The notes under the pieces: generated by a model
Seen by the model: the letters and a program-made list of their open reading frames with translations, nothing else
Database searches by the model: none
Told to the model about the DNA's origin: nothing
DNA from: Methylobacterium sp. 2A
Lineage (GTDB): Bacteria; Pseudomonadota; Alphaproteobacteria; Rhizobiales; Beijerinckiaceae
Length of the DNA: 64,000 bases
NCBI RefSeq assembly: GCF_009806555.1
Contig: NZ_VUOK01000040.1
Location: 211,492-275,491 of the forward strand
Reading direction: 5' to 3'
Program-made: the position numbers and the translations under genes
In this document: piece after piece, positions 57,261-64,000 of the stretch
Numbering within the stretch: the first letter of the stretch is position 1
Layout of the letters: each line of letters opens with the position of its first letter

Positions 57261-57758
57261 TCAATCCTTCTCGGGCGCGATCGGCTCGAGCCCGCCGATG
57301 TGGCGCTGGGCGTAGAGCGGCAGGCCGATCTGCTTGATGAGATCGAGCTGGGTCTCGAGGAAATCGATATGGCCTTCCTCGTCCTCGGCCAGCTCCTCGA
57401 ACAGGCGCATGGACACCCGGTCGTTGATCGAATCGCAGTACTGCGCGGCTTCGAGGTAGAGGTTGCGCGCGCCGTGCTCGGCCGCGAGGTCGCACTCGAC
57501 GACCTCCTGCACGTTCTGGCCGATCCGCAGGGGCTCCAGCTCCTGCAGGTTCGGGAAGCCTTCGAGGAACAGGATCCGATCGATGAACCGATCGGCGTGG
57601 TTCATCTCCTCGATCGATTCCTTGCGCCAGAACTTGGCGAGGTCGATGTAACCCCAGTTATTCAGCATGCGGAAGTGGAGCCAGTACTGGCTGACCGCCG
57701 TCAACTCGCTGCGCAGGCCACGGTTGAGATACTCGATGACCTTGGTGTCGCCTTTCAT
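57261..57758 (-). CDS. bfr: bacterioferritin
   Basis: Iron storage protein forming a 24-subunit heme-containing shell. The 165-residue protein retains all key residues in place: ferroxidase ligands Glu18, Glu51, His54, with Glu94, Glu127 and His130 positions also matching, and the heme-axial Met52 (EEMNHADR). The start ATG at 57758 (MKGDTKVIEYLNRGL) is the family start. bfd lies 44 bases upstream on the same strand, so both are one transcript. Iron-dependent control is expected from the operator upstream of bfd. Confidence 0.96.
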   Translation of the reverse strand: MKGDTKVIEYLNRGLRSELTAVSQYWLHFRMLNNWGYIDLAKFWRKESIEEMNHADRFIDRILFLEGFPNLQELEPLRIGQNVQEVVECDLAAEHGARNLYLEAAQYCDSINDRVSMRLFEELAEDEEGHIDFLETQLDLIKQIGLPLYAQRHIGGLEPIAPEKD

Positions 57759-57802
57759 GGCCCCCGAACTCCTGAGTGTCTTCTTGGGCGGGGGCAGTCA
57801 CA

Positions 57803-58075
57803 TCAGGCGGCGACTCCCTCATCCGCAGTTTGGAATAAAACCAAACTGCACGCCTGAGCGCAAGCCGTCGAGCACGAATGACCCGTCTCCGGCGTGTCGT
57901 CCTGGCCGAGCGCGTTGCGCATGATCGCCCGGATGGTCCGCGCGCAGCGCCCGCATTTCGGGCTGCATCCGAGGCAGGCATAGACCTGCGCGGGGGTTCG
58001 CGGGCAGCCCGGTCCCGGCGCCAGACACGACCGGACGGCGCCGTCCGAAATGACGTTGCAAGAACAGACGATCAT
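57803..58075 (-). CDS. bfd: bacterioferritin-associated ferredoxin ((2Fe-2S)-binding)
   Basis: Delivers electrons to release iron from bacterioferritin. The 90-residue protein starts MIVCSCN and has the Bfd-type cysteine set: Cys4, Cys6, then the block CLGCSPKCGRC with four more (34, 37, 41, 44). Of these, four bind the 2Fe-2S cluster. The C-terminal tail has additional cysteines (CSTACAQAC), unusual for Bfd. Start ATG at 58075. The product works directly on Bfr, encoded next. Confidence 0.88.
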   Translation of the reverse strand: MIVCSCNVISDGAVRSCLAPGPGCPRTPAQVYACLGCSPKCGRCARTIRAIMRNALGQDDTPETGHSCSTACAQACSLVLFQTADEGVAA

Positions 58076-58143
58076 GCGTCCCGCCAATCCCGCCTTTTTC
58101 CAGCCCGGCCCATGGATACGGACCGCGCCACTTCCTCTGCCAG

Positions 58144-58176
58144 TTTAGAAGAATTGAAAAGTAGTGTCTTTTCAAT
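58144..58176. promoter_or_regulatory. candidate iron-control operator (Irr/ICE-like) upstream of bfd-bfr
   Basis: The region TTTAGAA-GAA-TTGAAAA (58144-58160) resembles the Irr iron-control element TTTAGAAnnnTTCTAAA of Rhizobiales. Overlapping it, ATTGAAAA (58153-58160) and TTTTCAAT (58169-58176) form a perfect 8-base inverted repeat with an 8-base spacer. It is 68-100 bases upstream of the bfd start and much AT-richer than its neighbourhood. Irr represses bfr/bfd-type genes under low iron in the order. Confidence 0.55.
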
Positions 58177-58278
58177 ATCTTACCGGACTTCACCGGAAAT
58201 GGCACCCGACACTCGCTTGGTCAAGGGAAGAGATTTTTCATGCGGATGGCCGCGCCGGCGCGGCGATGCAGCGTGTCG

Positions 58279-58896
58279 TCAGCGGGCCAGTTCGCGCAGC
58301 CCTAAGCGGATCAGCACCTTCGCCTCCGCGTCCGGGCCGGTTTCCTTCAGGGCGGCGGCGATGGCGGTGGCGGCCTGAACCTGCGGGTAGCCGAGATTGA
58401 CGAGCGCCGACACCGCGTCGGCGACGGGGCCGGTGGTGGTGCCCGTCTCGACCGCGCCGGTCAGGGCGACCAGGGCCGGATCGATCGGCGCGAAGGCGGG
58501 TGCCTTGTCCTTCAGCTCGGCCGCCAGCCGGGCGGCGAGCCGGGGGCCGACGCCGGGCGCCCGGCTGATCGCGCCCTTGTCGCCCGTCGCGATGGCGCCG
58601 GCCAGCGCCTCCGGCTCCAGCACCGAGAGGACGCCGAGGGCCACCCGGGCGCCGACGCCCTGCACGGTCTGCAGCAGGCGGAACCATTCCCGCTCGGCAT
58701 CGGACCGGAATCCGTACAGGCGGATCATGTCCTCGCGGACATGGGTCTCGATCGAGAGATCCGCCGGCTCGCCGACCTTCGGCATGCGCTGGAGGGTCCG
58801 CGCCGAACAATGCACGACGTATCCGACCCCCGCGACGTCGAGGATCACGAAATCCTCGCCGAAGGAATCCACGATGCCCTTGAGTTTTCCGATCAT
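58279..58896 (-). CDS. ruvA: Holliday junction branch migration protein RuvA
   Basis: Binds four-way DNA junctions and loads the RuvB motor. The 205-residue protein has the N-terminal OB domain (MIGKLKGIVDSFGEDFVILDVAGVGYVVH), helix-hairpin-helix motifs (VQGVGARVALGVLSVL; GVGPRLAARLAAELKDK) and a C-terminal RuvB-binding domain (residues about 155-205; SALVNLGYPQVQAATAI). The ATG at 58896 is preferred; a GTG at 58902 is also in frame. ruvC and ruvB, its usual neighbours, are not in the window on either side. Confidence 0.94.
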   Translation of the reverse strand: MIGKLKGIVDSFGEDFVILDVAGVGYVVHCSARTLQRMPKVGEPADLSIETHVREDMIRLYGFRSDAEREWFRLLQTVQGVGARVALGVLSVLEPEALAGAIATGDKGAISRAPGVGPRLAARLAAELKDKAPAFAPIDPALVALTGAVETGTTTGPVADAVSALVNLGYPQVQAATAIAAALKETGPDAEAKVLIRLGLRELAR

Positions 58897-59046
58897 TTTC
58901 ACGCCTGCCCGCTGGTGCGGATTGCCTACAGAAGCGGGCGGGGCTTCGCCAGACGCGCTTGAGCCCGCCTGGACTTCGTGAAATCAGGGGCGCCGCGCCG
59001 GCCGAGCTTGGCCGGCCAGCCGAGCGGGGACTCCGGGGGGACGATC

Positions 59047-59670
59047 ATGCGCGCGCCACTTCTCGCCCTGCTGGGCCTGCTGTCCGTCGCACCGGCCCGG
59101 GCGGCGGACGATCCCGCCACCCCGGTGGCGCCGAGCGCGGACCCGACGCAGGTGCGGGCGGGCGCCTACGTGCTCGATCCCGACCACGGCAAGATCACGT
59201 GGTCGGTCTCGCATCTCGGCTACTCGACCTATTACGGCCAGTTCGCCGACCTGACCGGCACCCTCACCCTCGATCCGAAGGCTCCGGAGAAGAGCCAACT
59301 CTCGGTCAGCGTGCCGCTCGGCGGCGCGATCACCGGCAGCACGCGCCTGAACGCGCATCTCGCGACGCCGGATTTCTTCGACACGGCCAAGTTCCCGGCC
59401 GCGAGCTTCACCGCCACCAAGGTGGAGCCGACCAGCCCGACCACGGCCCGCATCACCGGCGACCTGAACCTGCGCGGCACCGTCCGGCCGCTCGCGATCG
59501 ACGCGACCTTCAACCAGGCGGGTATTCACCCGATGGACCAGCGCTACACGGTCGGGTTCGACGGGCGGGCGGTGATCAAGCGCTCGGAATTCGGGATCAA
59601 CGCCTACCTGCCGCAGCTCGGCGACGAGGTGACGCTGCGCATCGAGGGCGAGTTCAAGGCGGCGCCGTAG
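59047..59670 (+). CDS. secreted YceI-family lipid-binding protein
   Basis: The 207-residue product has a signal peptide (MRAPLLALLGLLSVAPARA) and a YceI domain: YVLDPDHGKITWSVSHLGYSTYYGQFADLTGTLTLDP (about 42-78, the lipocalin-like start), LNAHLATPDFFDTAKFPAASFTATKV, and FGINAYLPQLGDEVTLRIEGEF. YceI proteins bind isoprenoid lipids in the periplasm. Start ATG at 59047 with GGGGGGA upstream; earlier starts would remove the signal peptide. Confidence 0.92.
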   Translation: MRAPLLALLGLLSVAPARAADDPATPVAPSADPTQVRAGAYVLDPDHGKITWSVSHLGYSTYYGQFADLTGTLTLDPKAPEKSQLSVSVPLGGAITGSTRLNAHLATPDFFDTAKFPAASFTATKVEPTSPTTARITGDLNLRGTVRPLAIDATFNQAGIHPMDQRYTVGFDGRAVIKRSEFGINAYLPQLGDEVTLRIEGEFKAAP

Positions 59671-59761
59671 GGGCGGACCCGTCCGTCGACTGGTTGGCGG
59701 CGGCCTCGGGGCGGGTGTAGGCAGCCGCCGTCGCCGCAAGGCATCATGAAGGTGGCCGGAT

Positions 59762-60199
59762 ATGATTCAGCTCGGTGTCGTGAGGGGCCGAACGCGCGCC
59801 ATCTCCGGGCGCGGCCATTCCGGGATCGTCCTGGCGCTTGCGGCTCAGCTCCTCGCCGGCCCGGCCGTCGCGCAGGTGCCGGCCGCGCCCGCTTCACCCG
59901 CCCCGGCTTCGCCCCTCGACAACTACGCGGATGCCGCGACGACGACGATCATCGCGGAGCAATCCTGCCCGGGCGTGCAGATGAAGGCCGGTCAGCTCAC
60001 GAATCTGCGCCTCGCCGCCCGGGTCAATACCGGCCAGGAACCGGTGCTTCAGGAGAAGCTGCGCACGCGCGCGACGCAGGTCCGCCAGCAACTCGCCGAG
60101 GTCGGCCGGGACGCGTGGTGCGCGAACGCGCTGGCGGCCTTCGGGCCGGAGGGCAGCGTCGCCAAGGGAGTGCTGGTGACGGGCGCGCCGATCCGCTGA
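59762..60199 (+). CDS. secreted protein of unknown function
   Basis: The 145-residue product has a signal peptide (about 1-37, cleavage after AVAQ) followed by a Pro/Ala/Ser-rich linker and a helical part (ADAATTTIIAEQSC...LRTRATQVRQQLAEVGRDAWC) with two cysteines that may bond. No known domain. Start ATG at 59762 (MIQLGVVRGR). A GC hairpin with a short T-run lies about 60 bases downstream, near the rplU leader. Confidence 0.65.
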   Translation: MIQLGVVRGRTRAISGRGHSGIVLALAAQLLAGPAVAQVPAAPASPAPASPLDNYADAATTTIIAEQSCPGVQMKAGQLTNLRLAARVNTGQEPVLQEKLRTRATQVRQQLAEVGRDAWCANALAAFGPEGSVAKGVLVTGAPIR

Positions 60200-60215
60200 G
60201 GCCGGCTGCGCAGGA

Positions 60216-60285
60216 TTGACACGCGGGCCTCCCGCCCCTACTGAGCCGGCATGGCGCGCGGCCTCTGCTCGGGGTCCGCGCGTTT
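60216..60285 (+). promoter_or_regulatory. candidate rplU-rpmA promoter and leader hairpin
   Basis: TTGACA (60216-60221) and TACTGA (60239-60244), 17 bases apart, form a candidate sigma-70 promoter for the L21-L27 genes. Right after it, CGCGCGG (60255-60261) and CCGCGCG (60276-60282) followed by TTT form a hairpin. It may be a leader attenuator for rplU or the terminator of the secreted-protein gene before it. The two readings cannot be separated by eye. Confidence 0.4.
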
Positions 60286-60380
60286 CGCGTTGTCCGGGCT
60301 GAAGCCCGTTCAATGACTTCAAACAAGAAGCCGGTCCAGGGGCAGCCGCCCCGGAGGCCGTTCGAGAACACGAGAGAACG

Positions 60381-60695
60381 ATGTTCGCAGTCATCAAGAC
60401 GGGCGGTAAGCAGTACCGCGTCGCCGCCAACGACACCATCACGATCGCCTCCCTCGCGGGCGAGGCCGGTGAATCCGTGACCTTCGGCGAGGTCCTCCTG
60501 TTCGCCGACGGCGCCGGCGCCACCCAGGTCGGCGCCCCGACCCTGTCGGGCATCAGCGTCACCGGCGAGATCGTGCGCCATGGCCGCGACAAGAAGGTGA
60601 TCGCCTTCAAGAAGCGCCGCCGGCAGAACTCGCGCCGCAAGCGCGGCCACCGGCAGGACCACACGGTGGTGCGCATCACCGGCATCTCGGCCTGA
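60381..60695 (+). CDS. rplU: 50S ribosomal protein bL21
   Basis: Large subunit ribosomal protein L21. The 104-residue product starts MFAVIKTGGKQYRVAAND, the typical L21 N-terminus, and includes GRDKKVIAFKKRRRQNSRRKRGHRQDHTVVRI near the C-terminus for rRNA contacts. Start ATG at 60381, with GAGAGAACG upstream. rpmA follows 86 bases later; they form the standard L21-L27 operon. Confidence 0.97.
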   Translation: MFAVIKTGGKQYRVAANDTITIASLAGEAGESVTFGEVLLFADGAGATQVGAPTLSGISVTGEIVRHGRDKKVIAFKKRRRQNSRRKRGHRQDHTVVRITGISA

Positions 60696-60781
60696 AGCCG
60701 GCTCAAAGCTGGGCGCGTACCGGTCCCTGAGGACCCGATCCGCGACCGCATCGCAGCAGATCAGAATTCGGAGCACATCCC

Positions 60782-61048
60782 ATGGCACACAAGAAGGCTG
60801 GCGGCTCGTCCCGCAACGGTCGCGACTCGGAAGGCCGGCGCCTCGGCGTCAAGAAGTTCGGCTCGGAGGCCGTGATTCCGGGCAACATCATCGTGCGTCA
60901 GCGCGGCACCAAATGGCATCCCGGCGCTAATGTCGGCATGGGCAAGGACCACACGATCTTCGCGCTGGTACCGGGCCATGTCCGCTTCGAGACGCGCCGC
61001 GGGCGCGCCTTCGTCGGTGTTACCCCGCTGGCCGAGGCCGCGGAATAA
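60782..61048 (+). CDS. rpmA: 50S ribosomal protein bL27
   Basis: L27 reaches the peptidyl-transferase centre with its N-terminus. The 88-residue product begins MAHKKAGGSSRNGRDSEGRRLG, the uncleaved form used in Proteobacteria. Complete; start ATG at 60782. It is the second gene of the rplU operon and is followed by a strong terminator. Confidence 0.97.
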   Translation: MAHKKAGGSSRNGRDSEGRRLGVKKFGSEAVIPGNIIVRQRGTKWHPGANVGMGKDHTIFALVPGHVRFETRRGRAFVGVTPLAEAAE

Positions 61049-61153
61049 GAGGCGGGCGCCCGGAGTGGCGAAGCTGGCGTCCCGCCCGGTGTCCCACACC
61101 GGACCGGAGACGTCGTAGCCGAGCCCCTGACGGGCCGGATCGGACGGAACACC

Positions 61154-61179
61154 GGGGAGGATGGGACGCCATCCTCCCC
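61154..61179 (+). terminator. strong intrinsic hairpin after rpmA
   Basis: Perfect 11-base arms GGGGAGGATGG / CCATCCTCCCC with a GACG loop, followed by a short T-rich stretch (TTCGTCGTCTT). It closes the rplU-rpmA operon, although a fraction of transcripts may continue to the GNAT gene. Confidence 0.8.
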
Positions 61180-61234
61180 TTCGTCGTCTTGAGGCGCTGC
61201 CCCGGAGCCGGGCGCATCGCCCTGCGAGGGCACG

Positions 61235-61840
61235 ATGTTCCCCGATCTGACCCGTGACGATGTCTTCCGGATCGAGACGCGCCGGCTGTGGCTGCGCTGG
61301 CCGACCGCGAAGGACATTCCCGCCATCGTGACCCTCGCGGGTGACCGGGCCGTGGCCGAGATGACGGCCGGCATCCCGCACCCGCTGGACCGGCGCGCTG
61401 TCGATGAATTCCTGATCAAGGTCCGGGGTGCCAACAGCGCCGGAACGGGCCTGACCCTCGCGCTGGCGCGCCGCGAGAGCCCCGGCAGCCTGATCGGCCT
61501 GATCGGGCTCGCAGGGGCCGAGGCCACGCCGCATCTCGGCTACTGGCTCGGCCAACCCTGGTGGGGGAACGGGCTGATGAGCGAGGCCGCCGACGCCCTG
61601 GTCCATGCCTTTTTCGCCTATACCGAAGGCGAGCGGCTGGCGGTCAGTGCCCTGCCGGAGAACCGTGCCTCGCGGCGGGTGATCGAGAAGGCGGGCTTCC
61701 GCTGGACCGAGCGCCGGTCGACACCAAGCCCGGCCCGGGGCGGCGCGCGTGATCTGGACTGGTTCGCCCTGGACCGTGCCGACTGGGCCGGGCGCCAGAC
61801 GGTGGCCAGACCAGTGCCGGATCTGGCGCTGGCCTCCTGA
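61235..61840 (+). CDS. GNAT family N-acetyltransferase (RimJ/RimL-like)
   Basis: The 201-residue protein belongs to the GNAT fold: strand start TRRLWLRWPTAKDIPAIVTL (about 8-27), acetyl-CoA segment LGYWLGQPWWGNGLMSEAADALVHAFF (about 102-128, Q/R-x-x-G-x-G/A-like loop), and LAVSALPENRASRRVIEKAGFRWTE (about 135-159). This order matches ribosomal-protein acetyltransferases of the RimJ/RimL type, but the substrate is not known. It lies between rpmA and obgE as in other Rhizobiales. Confidence 0.88.
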   Translation: MFPDLTRDDVFRIETRRLWLRWPTAKDIPAIVTLAGDRAVAEMTAGIPHPLDRRAVDEFLIKVRGANSAGTGLTLALARRESPGSLIGLIGLAGAEATPHLGYWLGQPWWGNGLMSEAADALVHAFFAYTEGERLAVSALPENRASRRVIEKAGFRWTERRSTPSPARGGARDLDWFALDRADWAGRQTVARPVPDLALAS

Positions 61841-61925
61841 CCGTCCGGATCGACGCGAGGCGGTCCCGCGTCCCATATATCGCGCGGGGCCGCTCCCGGG
61901 CGGCCCGCAGCATGAGAGACGAGCC

Positions 61926-62954
61926 GTGAAATTCCTCGACGAAGCCAAGGTCTATGTCCGCTCCGGTGACGGCGGTCCCGGCTGCGTCTCGTTCCGCCGG
62001 GAAAAGTTCATCGAGTTCGGCGGCCCGAACGGCGGCGATGGCGGCCGCGGCGGCGATGTCTGGGTGGAATGCGTCGAGGGTCTCAACACCCTGATCGACT
62101 ACCGCTACCAGCAGCATTTCAAGGCCAAGAAGGGCGAGCACGGCATGGGCTCGAACTGCCACGGCGCCAACGGGGCCGACACGGTCCTGAAGGTCCCGGC
62201 CGGCACGCAGATCTTTTCCGAGGATGGCGAGACCCTGCTGGCGGATCTCACGGAGGTCGGCCAGAAAATCCGGCTGGCCAAGGGCGGCAATGGCGGCTTC
62301 GGCAACGCCTACTTCACCACCTCGACCAACCGCGCCCCGAAGCACGCCAATCCCGGCCAGGAAGGCCAGGAGATGTGGATCTGGCTGCGGCTGAAGCTGA
62401 TCGCCGATGCCGGGCTCGTGGGCCTGCCCAATGCCGGCAAGTCGACCTTCCTGGCGAGCGTCACGGCCGCCAAGCCGAAGATCGCCGATTATCCGTTCAC
62501 GACGCTCCATCCGGGCCTCGGTGTCGTGCGCTCGGACGGGCGCGAATTCGTGCTCGCCGACATTCCCGGGCTGATCGAGGGCGCGCATGAGGGCGTCGGG
62601 CTCGGCGACCGGTTCCTGGCCCATGTCGAGCGCTGCCGCGTGCTGCTGCACCTCGTCGACGGCACCTCCGAGCATGCCGGCAAGACCTACAAGCTGGTCC
62701 GCGGCGAGATCGAGGCCTACGGCAACGGGCTCGCCGAGAAGCCGGAGATCGTGGCCCTCTCGAAAGCCGATGCGCTCGATGCCGAGACGCTCAAGAGCCA
62801 GGTGGCCAAGCTCAAGCGCGCCGCCGGACGGGCACCGCTGGTCCTGTCCTCGGCGAGCCGGAAGGGCGTGCCCGAGGCGCTGCGGGCGCTCCAGGCCGAG
62901 ATCGATGCCAGCGCCGAGGCGGAGCGGGAGCCGGTGGCGGCTTGGCAGCCGTGA
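61926..62954 (+). CDS. obgE: GTPase Obg/CgtA
   Basis: Essential GTPase acting in 50S assembly and stress signalling. The 342-residue product starts at a GTG (VKFLDEAKVYVRSGDGGPGC), followed by the Gly-rich OBG fold (1-158; GGPNGGDGGRGGDVWV) and the G domain: G1 GLPNAGKST, G2 TTLHPGLG, G3 DIPGLIEGAHEG, and G4 which reads SKAD instead of the usual NKxD, then G5-like SSASRKG. The C-terminal tail is short (residues after 330), without the acidic extension of E. coli. The ORF open upstream to 61749 overlaps the GNAT gene in another frame. Confidence 0.96.
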   Translation: MKFLDEAKVYVRSGDGGPGCVSFRREKFIEFGGPNGGDGGRGGDVWVECVEGLNTLIDYRYQQHFKAKKGEHGMGSNCHGANGADTVLKVPAGTQIFSEDGETLLADLTEVGQKIRLAKGGNGGFGNAYFTTSTNRAPKHANPGQEGQEMWIWLRLKLIADAGLVGLPNAGKSTFLASVTAAKPKIADYPFTTLHPGLGVVRSDGREFVLADIPGLIEGAHEGVGLGDRFLAHVERCRVLLHLVDGTSEHAGKTYKLVRGEIEAYGNGLAEKPEIVALSKADALDAETLKSQVAKLKRAAGRAPLVLSSASRKGVPEALRALQAEIDASAEAEREPVAAWQP

Positions 62955-62988
62955 GTGACGGGAGCCGACGACTGAGCTAAGCAGGTTT

Positions 62989-63013
62989 CGCAAAAGTGGC
63001 CACCGGTTTTGCG
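62989..63013. repeat. short palindromic repeat (CGCAAAA / TTTTGCG)
   Basis: Arms CGCAAAA (62989-62995) and TTTTGCG (63007-63013) with an 11-base centre GTGGCCACCGG, which itself has a GTGGCCAC palindrome. This pattern is a recognised style of Rhizobiales intergenic repeat. It lies between obgE and the antitoxin gene and may act as the obgE terminator. Confidence 0.6.
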
Positions 63014-63116
63014 ACGAAAACTTGCGCTGCAACAAAGATTCAAGCGGATGAAGCGTTGGCTTGCCAATGCAAATCTGCTTAGGCTCGCAATCGTCGGTCT
63101 GCGTGAGGCGTGACGG

Positions 63117-63413
63117 ATGACCGAAATCTTGGTCCTAGAGAGCGATGAGGCGATCCGCCTCGCTCGTGAACTTGCGGAGCGGCGCGGTGTCTCGGTCGAC
63201 GCGGCAATCGTCGATTCGCTGCGCCTCGCGCGGGATGCCCTCGCCACGGACAAGTCGGCGCCGGGAACTGCACCATCCGTACCGCTCACGCCGGAGCAGC
63301 AGAGGCGTTGCGACGATCTTCTCGAACTCGCACAAGAATTGGCGCCGTTCCGAAAGCCGGGCACGGGATCTGATCACAGCGACATGTACGACGACAGCGG
63401 CCTTCCACTCTGA
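63117..63413 (+). CDS. vapB: type II antitoxin, VapB-like
   Basis: The 98-residue protein has an N-terminal part (TEILVLESDEAIRLARELAERRGVSVDAAIVDSLRLARDAL) of the RHH/PSK4-type antitoxins: a strand followed by two helices for DNA binding. The C-terminal part (Pro/acidic, ending DHSDMYDDSGLPL) is the usual toxin-blocking tail. Start ATG at 63117. Its stop is nine bases before the toxin start. Expected to bind and neutralise the PIN-domain toxin and repress its own promoter. Confidence 0.85.
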   Translation: MTEILVLESDEAIRLARELAERRGVSVDAAIVDSLRLARDALATDKSAPGTAPSVPLTPEQQRRCDDLLELAQELAPFRKPGTGSDHSDMYDDSGLPL

Positions 63414-63422
63414 GCGACCGCT

Positions 63423-63818
63423 ATGATCGCCCTCGATACATCGGCCATCGTCGCGATCTTTCTGATGGAAGCCGAAGCTCCTGAATTCCGCCGTATCGTC
63501 GCCCGCGGCCCCGTTTGCGTCGGCGCGCCAACGCTGGTCGAAACCCAGATCGTTCTGGAACGGCGGTTCGGCACGCGCGCGGTCGGAGCCGTCCATCGCT
63601 TCCTGACAGTCGGAGCGATCTCGGTCGTACCGTTCGATCAGACGCTGTTCGAGGCTGCGGTGGCGGCGTTCTCCCGATATGGAAAAGGCAGTGGCCATCC
63701 GGCTCGATTGAACTTCGGTGATTGTCTGGCCTATGCGGTCGCCAAATGCCGATTTCTTCCGCTGCTTTATAAAGGCAACGATTTCAACCACACCGACCTT
63801 GAAGCCGCGACGGGCTAA
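63423..63818 (+). CDS. vapC: type II toxin, VapC-like PIN-domain ribonuclease
   Basis: The 131-residue PIN protein has the four acidic residues that bind Mg: Asp5 (MIALDTSAIV), Glu40 (PTLVETQI), Asp100 (NFGDCLAYA) and Asp120 (YKGNDFNHTD). VapC-type toxins usually cut tRNA or rRNA and stop translation. It is coupled to the antitoxin gene just upstream. The third copy of the 236-bp element starts about 95 bases after its stop. In many Rhizobiales proB follows obgE; here this toxin-antitoxin pair is found instead. Confidence 0.88.
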   Translation: MIALDTSAIVAIFLMEAEAPEFRRIVARGPVCVGAPTLVETQIVLERRFGTRAVGAVHRFLTVGAISVVPFDQTLFEAAVAAFSRYGKGSGHPARLNFGDCLAYAVAKCRFLPLLYKGNDFNHTDLEAATG

Positions 63819-63912
63819 TCACTGAGAGCGTGTTATTGAGTTTTATCCGGTAACCGCTTCTCACTACCGGTCGTTTGAGCTTCGATCGAAAGTTTCCAAA
63901 GGGCTAAAGCGC

Positions 63913-64000
63913 AGCCCTTTTAAGGTGTTTGGGCTAGCTGCGAAAATCGCAAGTCGTGGCTCTAACATCCTGAAAGAGCACCGCCTTTTCCCCTCCCCCT
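63913..64000. mobile_element. 236-bp intergenic element (copy 3, cut by the window end)
   Basis: Starts AGCCCTTTTAAGGTGTTTGG and continues GCTAGCTGCGAAAATCGCAAG, then reaches the C-rich block (CCCCTCCCCCT) at the last base, as in copies 1 and 2. Only 88 bases are seen, so the right terminal repeat is outside the window. Its left end equals that of the other two copies. Confidence 0.7.

Noticed and set aside
61749..61925. N-terminal extension of obgE
   Set aside because: It overlaps the GNAT gene in another frame; Obg begins at VKFLDEA with a GTG.

Overview
The window is GC-rich bacterial chromosome, packed with genes on both strands and with frequent 4-base stop/start overlaps. Many conserved neighbourhoods match Rhizobiales: lysC-ptsP-prfA-prmC-DUF4167 with ubiG divergent, zapA-DUF4164 next to gap-pgk-fba, pyk-DUF1036 near N-formylglutamate amidohydrolase-DUF1244-DUF2312 (GapR), and rplU-rpmA-GNAT-obgE. 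With a MOFRL-type glycerate 2-kinase and the style of the intergenic repeats, the best guess is a Methylobacterium-like member of Methylobacteriaceae. This rests on gene content and order, not on a database match. No rRNA, tRNA, CRISPR array, phage or transposase gene was recognised.

Left part (1-7.5 kb): a malonate utilisation locus. mdcACDEGH (malonate decarboxylase, minus strand) faces madL-madM (malonate transporter, plus strand) and a GntR/FCD regulator. mdcB is not in the visible part. Next come a possible 6S RNA, zapA and DUF4164 (7.5-8.4 kb), and then the glycolysis/gluconeogenesis group gap-pgk-fba with thiE-like and Sel1 genes (8.8-16.7 kb). That group is interrupted by a small coiled-coil membrane protein and by a CoA-transferase that could reactivate the acetate made from malonate.

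16.7-23.4 kb is an accessory stretch: cupin, CMD and DUF779 genes with an aldehyde dehydrogenase, two tiny secreted proteins, and a DUF3325/PepSY/DUF3649 membrane group of the kind linked to iron-siderophore uptake. 23.5-28.9 kb holds a double cold-shock protein, a lone receiver protein, Ppx, RlmE, an unknown protein and DUF4167. 29.4-36.3 kb holds the translation-termination pair prmC-prfA, ptsP, lysC and ubiG.

36.4-45 kb contains PEBP, a PAS-only protein, a cysteine-free L36, a TPR protein, a hydrolase, pyk, glycerate kinase and gapR. 45-56.5 kb contains a secreted phosphodiesterase, asd, GGT, several unknown secreted or membrane proteins, and alkB-gpmA-dapB. 56.5-64 kb contains a repeat-rich gap, bfd-bfr with a likely iron-control operator, ruvA, yceI, rplU-rpmA, obgE and a VapBC-type pair.

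The most unusual structure is a family of 236-bp intergenic elements with terminal inverted repeats. There are two full copies and one running off the right edge. One copy is bracketed by an 11-bp direct repeat and sits inside a second, palindromic repeat, which looks like a non-autonomous mobile element nested in another repeat.
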